Assembly (NCBI GenBank): GCA_937982665.1 | Contig: CALJLD010000049.1 | Location: forward strand, 18,063-82,062 | DNA: 64,000 nucleotides | Source: an uncultured Planctomycetales bacterium | Lineage (GTDB): Bacteria; Planctomycetota; Planctomycetia; Pirellulales; S012-138 | Reading direction: 5' to 3' | Shown: one piece after another, positions 1 to 8,979 of the stretch | Numbering within the stretch: the first letter of the stretch is position 1 | Layout: each line of letters opens with the position of its first letter | The notes under the pieces: model-generated | Told to the model about the DNA's origin: nothing | Database searches by the model: none | The model's input: the letters and a program-made list of their open reading frames with translations, nothing else | Made by a program: the position numbers and the translations under genes

Positions 1-294
1 CTTGTGATTGCGAATCATCCCTTGATCCGCGATCTTCTTCCAATCATGCCAGGCAAGTCCGGATTCGTAGTTCAAGATTAGGCTGCTGGCCGAGGCAGCT
101 AGCTTGCCATCGATCTCAACGCACAACTGTCCTTCCGGGAAAATCTTCAGCTGGCTTTCAATCTGCTCCCGCCCCCATGGCTTCATGCCGGGAAAGCAGC
201 GCAACTGCATGGCGACGAGATCGTCATAATCGTCCATCGTGAGAGGGCGAACAGTTGTTTTCCATTCAAATTCCGCCAGGTCGAGTGGTTCCAC
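1..294 (-). CDS. GNAT acetyltransferase N-terminus, probably bifunctional GNAT/carbon-nitrogen hydrolase (partial)
   Basis: The gene runs off the left edge, so only the first 98 codons are present. I chose the GTG at 294 because an in-frame TGA lies directly upstream and a GGAGG ribosome binding site sits 5 bases before it. The visible protein has an N-terminal GNAT-like stretch ([20 protein letters not shown], then a GREQIESQL helix and a [14 protein letters not shown] strand). This opening is familiar from bifunctional proteins that carry a GNAT domain followed by a nitrilase-type amidohydrolase domain. The hydrolase part would lie outside the window and is inferred, not seen. The gene is divergent from the ABC ATPase gene. 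Confidence 0.6.
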   Translation of the reverse strand, partial: MEPLDLAEFEWKTTVRPLTMDDYDDLVAMQLRCFPGMKPWGREQIESQLKIFPEGQLCVEIDGKLAASASSLILNYESGLAWHDWKKIADQGMIRNHK

Positions 295-467
295 TCATTC
301 CTCCATTTCAACAAGTTGTGTGTGGCGGGCATTTTCACATTCGTTTGTCACTGTGGAAATCCCCTGCCTTGGCCAAATCGAATGATTCGCGGGACAAAGT
401 CGTTCAACGCTTGAATTTGCAAGCTGGAAACAGCCGTCGTCAATAAACTCAGCGGTCGCCGGACAGC

Positions 468-496
468 TTGACTCAGGTGCTTACCATTACTACAGT
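468..496 (+). promoter_or_regulatory. Candidate sigma70-type promoter for the ABC ATPase gene
   Basis: TTGACT at 468-473 and TACAGT at 491-496 are separated by 17 bases and point toward the ATPase gene. The -10 box is a weak match, so this is only a candidate. It would give a leader of about 145 bases that contains the 601-622 palindrome. Confidence 0.3.
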
Positions 497-600
497 TACA
501 GAGACCTGTGCGCTCGAAAGGGCGCCTAAGACGGTTTGGTCGTCAACAGCGTCTGAGGAGGCCGCCACGCCGCTTCAGTCGCTGTGTTGTTTTTCGGGCG

Positions 601-622
601 CTGAGAACCGTACGGTTTTCAG
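601..622. promoter_or_regulatory. 22-base near-perfect palindrome upstream of the ABC ATPase gene
   Basis: CTGAGAACCGT is followed directly by ACGGTTTTCAG: two 11-base arms with no spacer and one mismatch (a G-U pair in RNA). It ends 26 bases before the ATG at 649. The position and dyad symmetry fit a regulator operator. A leader hairpin is the alternative, though with no loop bases it would be strained. Confidence 0.4.
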
Positions 623-648
623 GGCCCGCGTCTCTTTAGTTGGCTCGA

Positions 649-1950
649 ATGGCAAAGGTCGAACTGCGTGATCTCAGCAAGGTTTTTGCCGCAGGCGGGC
701 GATCCGGTGACGGAAAGACAGGCGCGTCCCACACGGCTGTCGATGGCGTGTCGCTTACTGTTCTTGACCGCGAGTTCCTTGTCCTGTTAGGGCCCAGCGG
801 ATGCGGAAAGAGCACGACATTGCGAATGATTGCCGGGTTGGATCAGCCAACAAGCGGAGAAATCCTGATTGGAGACAGGGTGGTGAACGACGTCGCGCCG
901 AAAGACCGCGACATCGCCATGGTTTTTCAAAACTACGCCCTGTATCCCCACATGAGCGTTTACCAGAACATGGCATTCGGATTGGAATTGCGATTCAAGA
1001 CCAGTCGCTTGAAGCAGGCGCTTGCCCGCGTGCTGTGGCCGGCGTCTGCGCGCAAACAAGCCGAACTTCGGGCCGAGATTGATCGCCGAGTCAACTCAGC
1101 GGCCAGCATGTTGGGGATCAAATCGCTGTTGAGCCGTTTGCCGCGTCAACTTTCCGGCGGTGAACGTCAGCGAGTCGCGCTGGGCCGGGCGATTGTTCGA
1201 GAGCCATCAGCGTTCTTGTTTGATGAGCCGCTGTCCAATCTGGACGCCAAGCTCCGCGGCGACATGCGTCGCGAGATCAAACGGCTCCATCAATCACTGC
1301 AGACGACTATCGTCTACGTCACGCATGATCAAGTTGAGGCGTTGACGTTGAGCGATCGTGTTGCGGTGATGAACGCAGGGCAGATTCAACAGGTTGGCCC
1401 ACCTAATGAGGTTTACCTGCGGCCAGCAACGCGATTTGTTGCTGAGTTCCTGGGCACGCCGCCGATGAATGTGCTTCGCGGCTCTTTTGAGCGGTCGCGA
1501 GACGGCAGTTCCCCTGCAAGAGACTCCGTGCTCGCCTTTCGTGGGGAAGGTGACTGGCATGGAGAGATTTCCGCTGAGGCAGAGTTCTTGCCGACAACTG
1601 TGGCGGAATCGGCAGCGAATGGGGAATTCGATCTCGGATTTCGACCGGAGGATATTCAAATAAGCGAGTCCTCGGCTGAGACAGCAGCGAGAGGTGCCTT
1701 CGGGCTGCGGTTTGACGCCACAATTGCGATGATCGAGCCGCTGGGAGACGCGCAGTTAGTCCATTTGGCCCCAACCGGCGGGGAATCGGCTGCCGATCCG
1801 GAGAAATCTCTCCTCGTCTGCAAAACGACCGCCACGACAAACCACAATCCAGGCGATACAATCACAGGCCACGTTATGCCAGACCGGCTGCACTTTTTCC
1901 GCGTTGCGGACGGCCAGCGGCTTAGCGCGGAGACCGTTGCGAGCGCCTAA
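649..1950 (+). CDS. ABC transporter ATP-binding protein (MalK/UgpC-like, sugar-import type)
   Basis: ATPase subunit of a carbohydrate-type importer (433 aa). Visible motifs: Walker [10 protein letters not shown] (residues 48-56), Q-loop [12 protein letters not shown], signature [15 protein letters not shown], Walker [14 protein letters not shown], and switch histidine in YVTHDQVEA. The C-terminal 150 residues look like a TOBE/MalK regulatory fold (GFRPEDIQI). The reading frame extends upstream to a TTG at 640, but ATG 649 gives the normal [13 protein letters not shown] opening. Odd points: an extra charged segment of roughly 25 residues between the Q-loop and the signature ([20 protein letters not shown] and following), a short insertion near residue 20, and no permease or binding-protein gene nearby. 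Such an ATPase may serve permeases encoded elsewhere. Cytoplasmic face of the inner membrane. Confidence 0.88.
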   Translation: MAKVELRDLSKVFAAGGRSGDGKTGASHTAVDGVSLTVLDREFLVLLGPSGCGKSTTLRMIAGLDQPTSGEILIGDRVVNDVAPKDRDIAMVFQNYALYPHMSVYQNMAFGLELRFKTSRLKQALARVLWPASARKQAELRAEIDRRVNSAASMLGIKSLLSRLPRQLSGGERQRVALGRAIVREPSAFLFDEPLSNLDAKLRGDMRREIKRLHQSLQTTIVYVTHDQVEALTLSDRVAVMNAGQIQQVGPPNEVYLRPATRFVAEFLGTPPMNVLRGSFERSRDGSSPARDSVLAFRGEGDWHGEISAEAEFLPTTVAESAANGEFDLGFRPEDIQISESSAETAARGAFGLRFDATIAMIEPLGDAQLVHLAPTGGESAADPEKSLLVCKTTATTNHNPGDTITGHVMPDRLHFFRVADGQRLSAETVASA

Positions 1951-1988
1951 TCAAGCGCTCAACACAACGAAACAACACCGGAGAACCC

Positions 1989-3482
1989 ATGAATCCCGCC
2001 GAAATGTTGCGGATTGTCGATGCCCTCTATCGGGAGAAGAACATCGACAAGGAGACCGTCTTCGAGAGCATCGAGACGGCCTTGATCTCGGCGCTGCGCA
2101 AACATTATGGGGACGAATCCCAAATTATCGTGAACATTGACCGGGATTCCGGTGTCACAACCGCTTCCCGCGATGGCGTCTCGCTGACGCCGGAAGAAGT
2201 TGAGGAACTTGTCGGGCGGATTGGCGCACAAACGGCCAAGCAGGTCATGATCCAACGCCTGCGAGAAGCTGAGCGCGATTCATTGTTTGATGAATACACG
2301 GCCGAACGCGGCCAGTTGGTTCGCGGCACGGTGCAGCGATACGAAGGTGGTGCGGCCTCGGTCTCTTTGAACAACACAGAAGCGATTCTGCCTCGTAGCG
2401 AGCAAATCCCCGGCGAATCGCATCACGTCAATGAGTCCGTCCGCGCAACCATTTGTGACGTCCGCAAGGCGGGCAGTCGCGTGAAGATCATCCTCAGCCG
2501 AACACGGCCGGAATTGGTTCAACGCCTATTCGAACAGGAAATCCCCGAAATCGCCGAAGGTGTGATTGAAATCAAGGCGATCGCTCGCGAGCCGGGCAAC
2601 CGCACCAAAGTGGCTGTCAGCACGGCTGATCCCCGCGTGGATTGCGTGGGAGCTTGTGTTGGCGTCCGCGGCAACCGCATTAAGAATATTGTCGATGAAT
2701 TGGCTGGCGAGCGAATCGATATCGTTCGTTGGAGTGACGACCTGGAGGAGTTGATTCGTAACGCCTTGAAGCCGGCGGAAGTGGAACAAGTCATCCTCTG
2801 CTCCATGCTCGGCAGGGCGATTGTCCTGGTGGGCGAGGCTCAACTCTCGCTCGCTATCGGAAAACGTGGCCAAAACGTCCGATTGGGAAGTAAACTTTGC
2901 GGTTGGGACATTGAAATCATGACCCGCGACGAGCTCGAAGAGTCCATCGAGCATGCCGTGGAAGGTTTCAGTTCCATTGAAGGGATGACCGCCGAAGTCT
3001 CGGAACAACTGGTCGGCGAAGGCTTTTTGTCCTACGATGACCTGTCAATTATCGAGCCGGATGATTTGATGCAAATGGGCGGTTTGACGGAGGCGCAGGT
3101 CGACAAGATTGTCGCCGAAGCCGAGGTCAGAGCTGAGGAAGCTGAAAGGGCCGCTGCTGAGGAACGACGCCGTCGTCGTGAGGAAGAAGCCGCCCAACGG
3201 GCCGCTGAGGAAGCCGCCGCCGCGACGGCGGAATCCGAAGCTGGCGAAGCGGCAGAGGAAGCTGCATCGGAAGAGAATCAAGCGACCGTTGATCCTGGAG
3301 ATTCGGCGGATGGCGAATCGCCTGCGGAAGCAGTGAGCGAGGAAGCCGCCGCTGATCAAGAGGAATCAACAAACACGAGTCAAGATAGTAACGGGGCAGA
3401 GGCTTCGCCCACGGAGCCAACAGCGGAAACAACAAATGTTGGGGAATTGAAAGGCACGAATGATGAGCCGTCCCCGTCATAA
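1989..3482 (+). CDS. nusA: Transcription termination/antitermination factor NusA
   Basis: NusA (497 aa) binds RNA polymerase and nascent RNA and modulates pausing, termination and antitermination. The opening [20 protein letters not shown] is a typical NusA N-terminus. It is followed by an S1 domain (about 110-180, [18 protein letters not shown]) and tandem KH domains (about 180-345, with [14 protein letters not shown] and [15 protein letters not shown]). A helical [15 protein letters not shown] segment follows. From about residue 380 the protein becomes a low-complexity Ala/Glu/Arg tail, longer than in E. coli. A GGAG precedes the ATG. The next gene is infB, as in many bacteria; the rimP and ylxR genes that often flank nusA are absent here. 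Confidence 0.96.
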   Translation: MNPAEMLRIVDALYREKNIDKETVFESIETALISALRKHYGDESQIIVNIDRDSGVTTASRDGVSLTPEEVEELVGRIGAQTAKQVMIQRLREAERDSLFDEYTAERGQLVRGTVQRYEGGAASVSLNNTEAILPRSEQIPGESHHVNESVRATICDVRKAGSRVKIILSRTRPELVQRLFEQEIPEIAEGVIEIKAIAREPGNRTKVAVSTADPRVDCVGACVGVRGNRIKNIVDELAGERIDIVRWSDDLEELIRNALKPAEVEQVILCSMLGRAIVLVGEAQLSLAIGKRGQNVRLGSKLCGWDIEIMTRDELEESIEHAVEGFSSIEGMTAEVSEQLVGEGFLSYDDLSIIEPDDLMQMGGLTEAQVDKIVAEAEVRAEEAERAAAEERRRRREEEAAQRAAEEAAAATAESEAGEAAEEAASEENQATVDPGDSADGESPAEAVSEEAAADQEESTNTSQDSNGAEASPTEPTAETTNVGELKGTNDEPSPS

Positions 3483-3601
3483 ACCAGACTGCACGTTGCA
3501 GTCGGGGGCGGTTCCCGACCAACTGAACGGGAGATCGGAATCATGCCTTGACAACTTCAGGCGCCGGCGGAATCAAACGCCCGCTGGCAGGAGATTAGGA
3601 C

Positions 3602-6481
3602 TTGCCAATTCGTATTTATGCGCTTGCCAAAGAGCTGGACCTTGATAGCAAGGTCCTTGTTGACGTCTGCGCTAAGATCGGCATCCAAGGGAAAGGGTCG
3701 GCGCTGGCAAGCCTGACGGACGAGGAAGACGCCAAAGTCCGTGCCCATTTTGCTGGAGATGATGGTTCCAGCGCAGCCCCTGGCGCGCCTCCTAAGCCAG
3801 TTCCGCCTCCCGAAGTTGCATCTCGTTCCGGTGATGCGCCTGTCCGCCCGGACATTCTCTCCAGCAGCAACCAAGGCAAGCTGCGCACGCTTCCGCCCAA
3901 GACACGGCGAGACGAAGCTGCGGAAGTTGAACAGGCCGAAGTCGTCGAAGAAAAAGTTGACGAACCAGTCGCCGAGCCGGAAGTTCTTGCCCCCGTCGCA
4001 TCCAGCGAACCTACCGCGGCAGAGGTCGAAGAGACAACAGAACCCCAACCAACTGCCGAAGCGACGGACGTCGCCGAAAGCACATCCAAAGCCTCCGCGC
4101 CTGGCGCCGCTCCGCTGACGTCAATGATGTCGGGCGGAACCGAAGCCCCGAAATCCTCCAAACCTGTGCCGCAGCCGCCGCCGCTCGCGCCGCCTCGCCT
4201 CACTGGGGACAGCAACCGCAAGATCAAGTCGCTTGATCGTCGCGGACGCGGCGGTGACCGCGAAGACAAAACTCGTCGAGACGACGATAGCGGGCCAGTC
4301 ATTCGCGCCGCGCCGATGCCGGCCGCCAAGGCTCCGCCCGCTCGCCCCAAGAAGGATGAGCCCAAACCGCAGAAGCCGGAGATTCGCCTGCCGCAGGACG
4401 CCATTAAAGAAGCGAAGAAGGGCTCTGGCGCGCTAATCGAGCACGTCAAGCGCGTGGAGAAACGCCGTAGTCAGGAAGCTGCACGTGGCGATTCGACAAC
4501 CTTCGTTGATGAAGATGGCCCCAAAAAGGGTAAAGGCAAACGCGGCGATAGCGGCCGCCCGATGACCAGCGAGGATCGTCGGCGGAACCGCGTCAAACGC
4601 GTTTCGCTGGACGAGGACGGCGGCGATTCCCGACCGCGTCGTTGGCAGCGCGGCCGGAAGCCCAAGAAATCCAATACCAACACTGCGGCCCCGCGGAAAG
4701 AAAACGTCGCGCTGGAACTACCCTGCAGCGTGCGCCAATTCTCCGAGGCTGTCGGCGAACCGGTGATGCGCGTGTTGCAAGTCATGATGCAACAATTGGG
4801 CATGGGCGGCGTCAACATCAACAGTCAGCTTGATGAAGATCTCGCCGAGATGTTGATTGTCGAACTCGGGGCCGAAGTTGATATCAGGAAGAAAGCCGAT
4901 CTCGAAGAGGATGTCTTGGCCGAATTCAACGAAGAGATCGATCCGGAAAAGGCTCAACCCCGCCCGCCTGTTGTTGCCTTCCTTGGCCATGTCGATCACG
5001 GAAAGACATCGCTGCTGGATCGTATCATCGGCACGCAGGTGGTCACTGGCGAAGCTGGCGGCATCACCCAGCACATTCGGGCGTATTCGATTGATGTCGA
5101 CGGCAAGCAGATCAGCTTTGTGGACACGCCGGGTCACGAAGCCTTTACCGAGATGCGCGCTCGCGGGGCCAACGTGACCGATATCGTTGTGCTCGTCGTC
5201 GCTGCCGATGACGGCATCATGCCACAAACGGAAGAAGCCATCAGCCACGCTCGCGCGGCCGGCGTTCCCATCGTCGTGGCGATGAACAAGATTGACCTTC
5301 CTGGCGTGGACACCAACCGTGTCTTGCAGCAACTCTCCGCCAATGAACTTCTCCCCAGCGAATGGGGTGGCGAGACGGAAGTTGTTCGCACCAGCGCCAT
5401 CAACGGTGACGGCATCGATGACCTGATGGAAACATTGATGACCATTGCTGATCTTCACGAATACAAGGCCGACCCCGAAGGCCGCTGCACAGGCACATGT
5501 ATCGAAGCCGAACAGCACGAAGGCCGGGGAGTTGTCGCCAAGGTACTTGTGCAAAACGGCACGCTCAAAGTTGGCGATATCGTCGTCTGCGGCGAATCGC
5601 ATGGCCGCGTGAAAGCCATGTACGATACGCTCAATCCTCGCAAGAAACATAAAGAGGCCGGACCTTCCATGCCGGTCAACATCACCGGCTTGGACACCGC
5701 TCCAGGAGCTGGAGAGCCTTTCTACGTGTTGGAAGACATCACGGAAGCTCGCGAAATCGCCGAACAGCGAACCGATCGCCATCGTGCTGCCGAATTGGGC
5801 ACAGGGCCCAAGCCCGCGACGTTGGATACGTTTATGGATCGCCTGTCCGCTGGCGTAGGCAAATCCACGCTGCCGCTAATTGTTCGTGCCGATACGCGAG
5901 GCTCCATCGAGGCCATCCTCAAAGAGTTCTCCAAGTTTGAGCACCCGGAAGTTGAGATCAAGCTGCTGCAAACTCTGGTTGGCGGAGTGAGCGAGGCCGA
6001 TGTTCGCCTGGCGGAAGTTGCCGGGGCGATCATCATCGCTTTCAGCGTTGTGCCGGACGAAAAAGCTCGCTCGCTCGCTCGTGATCGCGGCATTGAGATC
6101 CGCCGCTATGACATCATTTATCGCGTAACTGAGGACGTGAAGAGCGCCCTGGAAGGCATGCTCAAGCCGGACGAGGAAGTGCGCGAATTGGGCCGTGCCC
6201 GCGTTCAACAGGCATTCCATATCAGTCGGGTTGGTACGATCGCGGGTTGCCGCGTGATCGAAGGCATCATCCGTCGCGATTCCAGCGTTCGCATCCGCGT
6301 CATTCGCAACAACACCGTGATTGGCGATTACCCGATTGATTCGCTCAAGCGCGTCAAAGATGACGCCAAGGAAGTCCGCGAAGGACTGGAATGCGGTATC
6401 AAGCTGCAAGGCTTTAATGACATCAAAGAGGACGATCTGCTGGAAGCGTACATGATTGAGGAAGTGGCCCGCACGTTGTAA
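3602..6481 (+). CDS. infB: Translation initiation factor IF-2
   Basis: GTPase (959 aa) that places initiator tRNA on the 30S subunit and promotes subunit joining. An IF2_N module opens the protein ([20 protein letters not shown]). A long disordered Pro/Ala/acidic then basic linker reaches about residue 370, and a second IF2_N-like segment follows ([20 protein letters not shown]). The G domain begins near residue 455 with GHVDHGKT (G1), GGITQHI (G2), DTPGHEAF (G3) and NKID (G4), then the EF-Tu-like domains II, III and IV. The start is TTG at 3602, with AGGAG 8 bases upstream. The 119 bases after nusA are noncoding. Co-transcription with nusA and rbfA is likely. Confidence 0.97.
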   Translation: MPIRIYALAKELDLDSKVLVDVCAKIGIQGKGSALASLTDEEDAKVRAHFAGDDGSSAAPGAPPKPVPPPEVASRSGDAPVRPDILSSSNQGKLRTLPPKTRRDEAAEVEQAEVVEEKVDEPVAEPEVLAPVASSEPTAAEVEETTEPQPTAEATDVAESTSKASAPGAAPLTSMMSGGTEAPKSSKPVPQPPPLAPPRLTGDSNRKIKSLDRRGRGGDREDKTRRDDDSGPVIRAAPMPAAKAPPARPKKDEPKPQKPEIRLPQDAIKEAKKGSGALIEHVKRVEKRRSQEAARGDSTTFVDEDGPKKGKGKRGDSGRPMTSEDRRRNRVKRVSLDEDGGDSRPRRWQRGRKPKKSNTNTAAPRKENVALELPCSVRQFSEAVGEPVMRVLQVMMQQLGMGGVNINSQLDEDLAEMLIVELGAEVDIRKKADLEEDVLAEFNEEIDPEKAQPRPPVVAFLGHVDHGKTSLLDRIIGTQVVTGEAGGITQHIRAYSIDVDGKQISFVDTPGHEAFTEMRARGANVTDIVVLVVAADDGIMPQTEEAISHARAAGVPIVVAMNKIDLPGVDTNRVLQQLSANELLPSEWGGETEVVRTSAINGDGIDDLMETLMTIADLHEYKADPEGRCTGTCIEAEQHEGRGVVAKVLVQNGTLKVGDIVVCGESHGRVKAMYDTLNPRKKHKEAGPSMPVNITGLDTAPGAGEPFYVLEDITEAREIAEQRTDRHRAAELGTGPKPATLDTFMDRLSAGVGKSTLPLIVRADTRGSIEAILKEFSKFEHPEVEIKLLQTLVGGVSEADVRLAEVAGAIIIAFSVVPDEKARSLARDRGIEIRRYDIIYRVTEDVKSALEGMLKPDEEVRELGRARVQQAFHISRVGTIAGCRVIEGIIRRDSSVRIRVIRNNTVIGDYPIDSLKRVKDDAKEVREGLECGIKLQGFNDIKEDDLLEAYMIEEVARTL

Positions 6482-6661
6482 CCGTCGCCGCATCAAACCG
6501 CGCGTGTCGTGCGTCCGTTGCTGTTCAACGCTCCTGGCAGATGAACCTTTGGCTTCGCACTTTATTGATCGCGATCTCGCGCAATGTGAGCTTGTGATCG
6601 CACTATTTTGGCTCATTTGTTCCGCACATAACCGCCCTTTGTTCACTAGTTCTCGTCGTTC

Positions 6662-7165
6662 ATGAGTTCTCGTCGCGTACTCAAGGCCGCCAACGCTATT
6701 CGCCAGGTTGTCAGTACGGCAATCTTGACCGAATTGCGCGATCCGCGCGTCAAGAATGTGACCGTAACCAGCGTTGAAGTCACGCCAGACTTGCGGCAAG
6801 CACGCGTCAACGTCTCCATCATGGGTGACGAGAAGTCACAGCAGTTGACGCTCAAAGGTTTGCGGAACGCGGCAGGCTTCCTGCAGTCGCGGATTGGCGA
6901 CCGAATCGAGACCCGCTACATCCCCAAGCTGGAATTCAAGCTGGATGAGGGCGTCAAGAACTCCATCGCCGTGGCGAGGATTCTGGACGAAGTTCTTGCG
7001 AAAGACCGCAAGGATTCGCCTGAGGAGGTGGCCGCCGAGCACGACGAAGCTCCTTCGAATGAGGCTGTCCCTGACGACACGGACGATGATACGGCCTTTG
7101 AAAGCGCGGAAGATGAGAGCACGATGGTCGTTGATGATTCCAAATCAAACCCCAGCGATCCCTAG
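6662..7165 (+). CDS. rbfA: 30S ribosome-binding factor A
   Basis: RbfA (167 aa) assists late 30S maturation and cold adaptation by binding near the 16S rRNA 5' helix. The family pattern is clear: [20 protein letters not shown] at the start, [20 protein letters not shown], then [13 protein letters not shown] and [20 protein letters not shown], forming the KH-like fold. Residues after about 122 are an acidic disordered extension not found in the E. coli protein. It lies 180 bases downstream of infB, the usual neighbour. truB, which often follows, is not here. No strong ribosome binding site is visible before the ATG. Confidence 0.95.
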   Translation: MSSRRVLKAANAIRQVVSTAILTELRDPRVKNVTVTSVEVTPDLRQARVNVSIMGDEKSQQLTLKGLRNAAGFLQSRIGDRIETRYIPKLEFKLDEGVKNSIAVARILDEVLAKDRKDSPEEVAAEHDEAPSNEAVPDDTDDDTAFESAEDESTMVVDDSKSNPSDP

Positions 7166-7330
7166 CCGGGACTCCAAAGATCCCCCCTCATCCGCCCGGC
7201 ATTTCGCGAATTCCCTGTTTCCCATTCCTACCCTCAATTAAGATAGCCGCACGCGTCAGCTTGAGAATTCGTAACGTCTTGTGGCCCGGTTGTCTTTGCC
7301 CCTAATCGCTACTGAGAATCCAGTCCTCAA

Positions 7331-8176
7331 ATGAGCGCACCCAATCGCAGCACGCTGATCTCCGCCACGCAGAAAGTTCTCAGGAAACACTACAAGCCGG
7401 TTTCCGCGGACGCCAAGAGGAGCGTGCTGGAGAATCTGCTCTACGGATGCCTGCTGGATAGCGCCAAGTACACGGATGCGGATTCCGCCTGGACGATTGT
7501 GCAGGACGAGTTCTTTGATTGGAACGAAGTTCGCGTGGCGACCAGCCGTGAACTGGCTGAGTTCTTCCCAATGCTGCCCGATCCCAAAGGCGCGGCGGAC
7601 CGGTTGCGGCAAGCACTGCAAAATGTCTTTGAAGGGCAGTACTCCTATGACATGGAGCACATGCAGAAGGAGAATCTCGGCAAGGCAACGCAGAAGTTGG
7701 CCTCGTACGCCAAGCTCTCTCCGTTCGCTGTTTCCTATGTTGTGCAGCATTCGCTGGGTGGGCACTCCATTCCGCTGGATGCAGGCGCAATGGAAATCAT
7801 GCTGCTGCTGGATATTGTGACGGAGAAAGAAGCCAAAGCCCATCGCGTGCCAGGCTTGGAGCGGGCCGTTCCCAAAAGCAAAGGGCGCGAGTACGGTGCG
7901 CTCCTGCATCAATTGGTCGCGGATTTCGTCGCCAACCGCTATTCTCCGGCTGTGCACAAGATCTTGCTAGAGATCAATCCGGAGGCCAAGTCACGGCTGC
8001 CCAAGCGACCTTCCAAAACTGCCAAGAAAAAGCCGGCCAAGAAGACCGCCAAAGCAGCAAAGAAAAAAGCAGCAAAGAAGAAGGCCAAGCCAGCCAAGAA
8101 AACAAAAGCGCCGGCCAAAAAAGCTGCCGTCAAAAAAGCCGCGACCAAGAAGCCGGCAAAGCGCAAGCCGCGCTGA
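7331..8176 (+). CDS. Divergent endonuclease III-like (HhH-GPD fold) protein with histone H1-like basic tail
   Basis: 281 residues. The first 220 residues read like a distant HhH-GPD (endonuclease III) fold: helical N-terminus, LASYAKLSPFAVSYVVQHSL where the helix-hairpin-helix should be, then HSIPLDAGAMEIMLLL, whose Asp (residue 150) sits where endonuclease III has its catalytic Asp. The glycine-rich hairpin and lysine of true glycosylase/lyases are not recognisable and there is no iron-sulfur cysteine set, so base-excision activity is doubtful. Residues 222-281 are almost purely Lys/Ala/Pro (KKPAKKT-type repeats), like histone H1 or bacterial Hc1-type tails. I infer a DNA-binding protein. 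The fold assignment is my reading of motifs, not a search result. Confidence 0.6.
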   Translation: MSAPNRSTLISATQKVLRKHYKPVSADAKRSVLENLLYGCLLDSAKYTDADSAWTIVQDEFFDWNEVRVATSRELAEFFPMLPDPKGAADRLRQALQNVFEGQYSYDMEHMQKENLGKATQKLASYAKLSPFAVSYVVQHSLGGHSIPLDAGAMEIMLLLDIVTEKEAKAHRVPGLERAVPKSKGREYGALLHQLVADFVANRYSPAVHKILLEINPEAKSRLPKRPSKTAKKKPAKKTAKAAKKKAAKKKAKPAKKTKAPAKKAAVKKAATKKPAKRKPR

Positions 8177-8199
8177 GCCACCTTGGGAATTCCCGCACA

Positions 8200-8227
8200 A
8201 GCGGGCGTCCACTATTGAACGCCCGCT
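8200..8227. terminator. Stem-loop between convergent genes (likely bidirectional terminator)
   Basis: AGCGGGCGT (8200-8208) pairs perfectly with ACGCCCGCT (8219-8227) around a 10-base loop. It lies between the ends of the HhH-like gene and queC. A moderately T-rich run (cttgttctct) follows on the plus strand. Confidence 0.55.
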
Positions 8228-8238
8228 AGGCTTGTTCT

Positions 8239-8919
8239 CTAAGCATAGCGAATGGGGTCTGTCAGGCCGGCTTCCGCAAAGCCCCGCAGTCGCAAACGGC
8301 AAGCATCGCATTCGCCGCAGGCCGCCGCATTGCCTGGATCGTAGCAACTTGTGGTGAGGCCATAGTCCACGCCGAGCTGTGTGCCGCGTTGGATGATCTG
8401 AGCTTTCGTCAGTTCGATCAGTGGAGTGTGGATTGTCAGCCGCTTGCCCTCCACGGCAGCTTTGGTTGCCAGGTTTGCCATCTTCTCGAAGGCTTGGATG
8501 TACTCGGGACGACAGTCCGGGTATCCGCTGTAATCCACGGCATTCACACCAACATAGATGTCGTTGGCTTGCAACACTTCGGCCCAAGCCAATGCATAGG
8601 AAAGAAAGATGGTGTTGCGCGCCGGCACATACGTCAGCGGGATCTCTTGGGCCATTTCGGCTTCTTCGCGACCTTTGGGCACCTCAACATCCGCTGTCAG
8701 AGCTGAGCCGCCAAACTGCCTGAGATCGATGTCGACGAAGATTTGTTCTGCCGCTCCCAAACTTTGGGCAACCGCCCGCGCTGCGTCAACTTCGCTGCTG
8801 TGCCGCTGACCGTAGCGAAAGGTCATAGCGTACGGTTCAAATCCCTCCGCCCGCGCAACGGCCAGACAAGTGGCCGAGTCCAGGCCTCCACTCAACAGAA
8901 TAACGGCGCGACGATTCAT
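8239..8919 (-). CDS. queC: 7-cyano-7-deazaguanine synthase
   Basis: QueC (226 aa) converts 7-carboxy-7-deazaguanine to preQ0 using ATP and ammonia, a step on the way to queuosine in tRNA. The PP-loop [11 protein letters not shown] lies near residue 10, followed by [10 protein letters not shown] and the conserved [20 protein letters not shown] block. The zinc cysteines are at the C-terminus (TTSCYDP, then [10 protein letters not shown]). The frame stays open upstream to 8973, but the ATG at 8919 gives the standard [12 protein letters not shown] start. tgt, the last-step enzyme, is encoded 13 kb away on the same strand. Confidence 0.95.
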   Translation of the reverse strand: MNRRAVILLSGGLDSATCLAVARAEGFEPYAMTFRYGQRHSSEVDAARAVAQSLGAAEQIFVDIDLRQFGGSALTADVEVPKGREEAEMAQEIPLTYVPARNTIFLSYALAWAEVLQANDIYVGVNAVDYSGYPDCRPEYIQAFEKMANLATKAAVEGKRLTIHTPLIELTKAQIIQRGTQLGVDYGLTTSCYDPGNAAACGECDACRLRLRGFAEAGLTDPIRYA

Positions 8920-8979
8920 GAGCTTGAATTTACGCAACGTTGACGTTGCGCCAACCATGCTCGTGCGTAACAAGCGCTT

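Larger units (their letters stand above)
295..648. other. Divergent intergenic region
   Basis: This 354-base spacer lies between two divergent genes. I see no gene in it. It holds a possible promoter (468-496) and a near-perfect 22-base palindrome (601-622) for the rightward gene; the short reading frames inside have no recognisable protein character. Confidence 0.6.
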
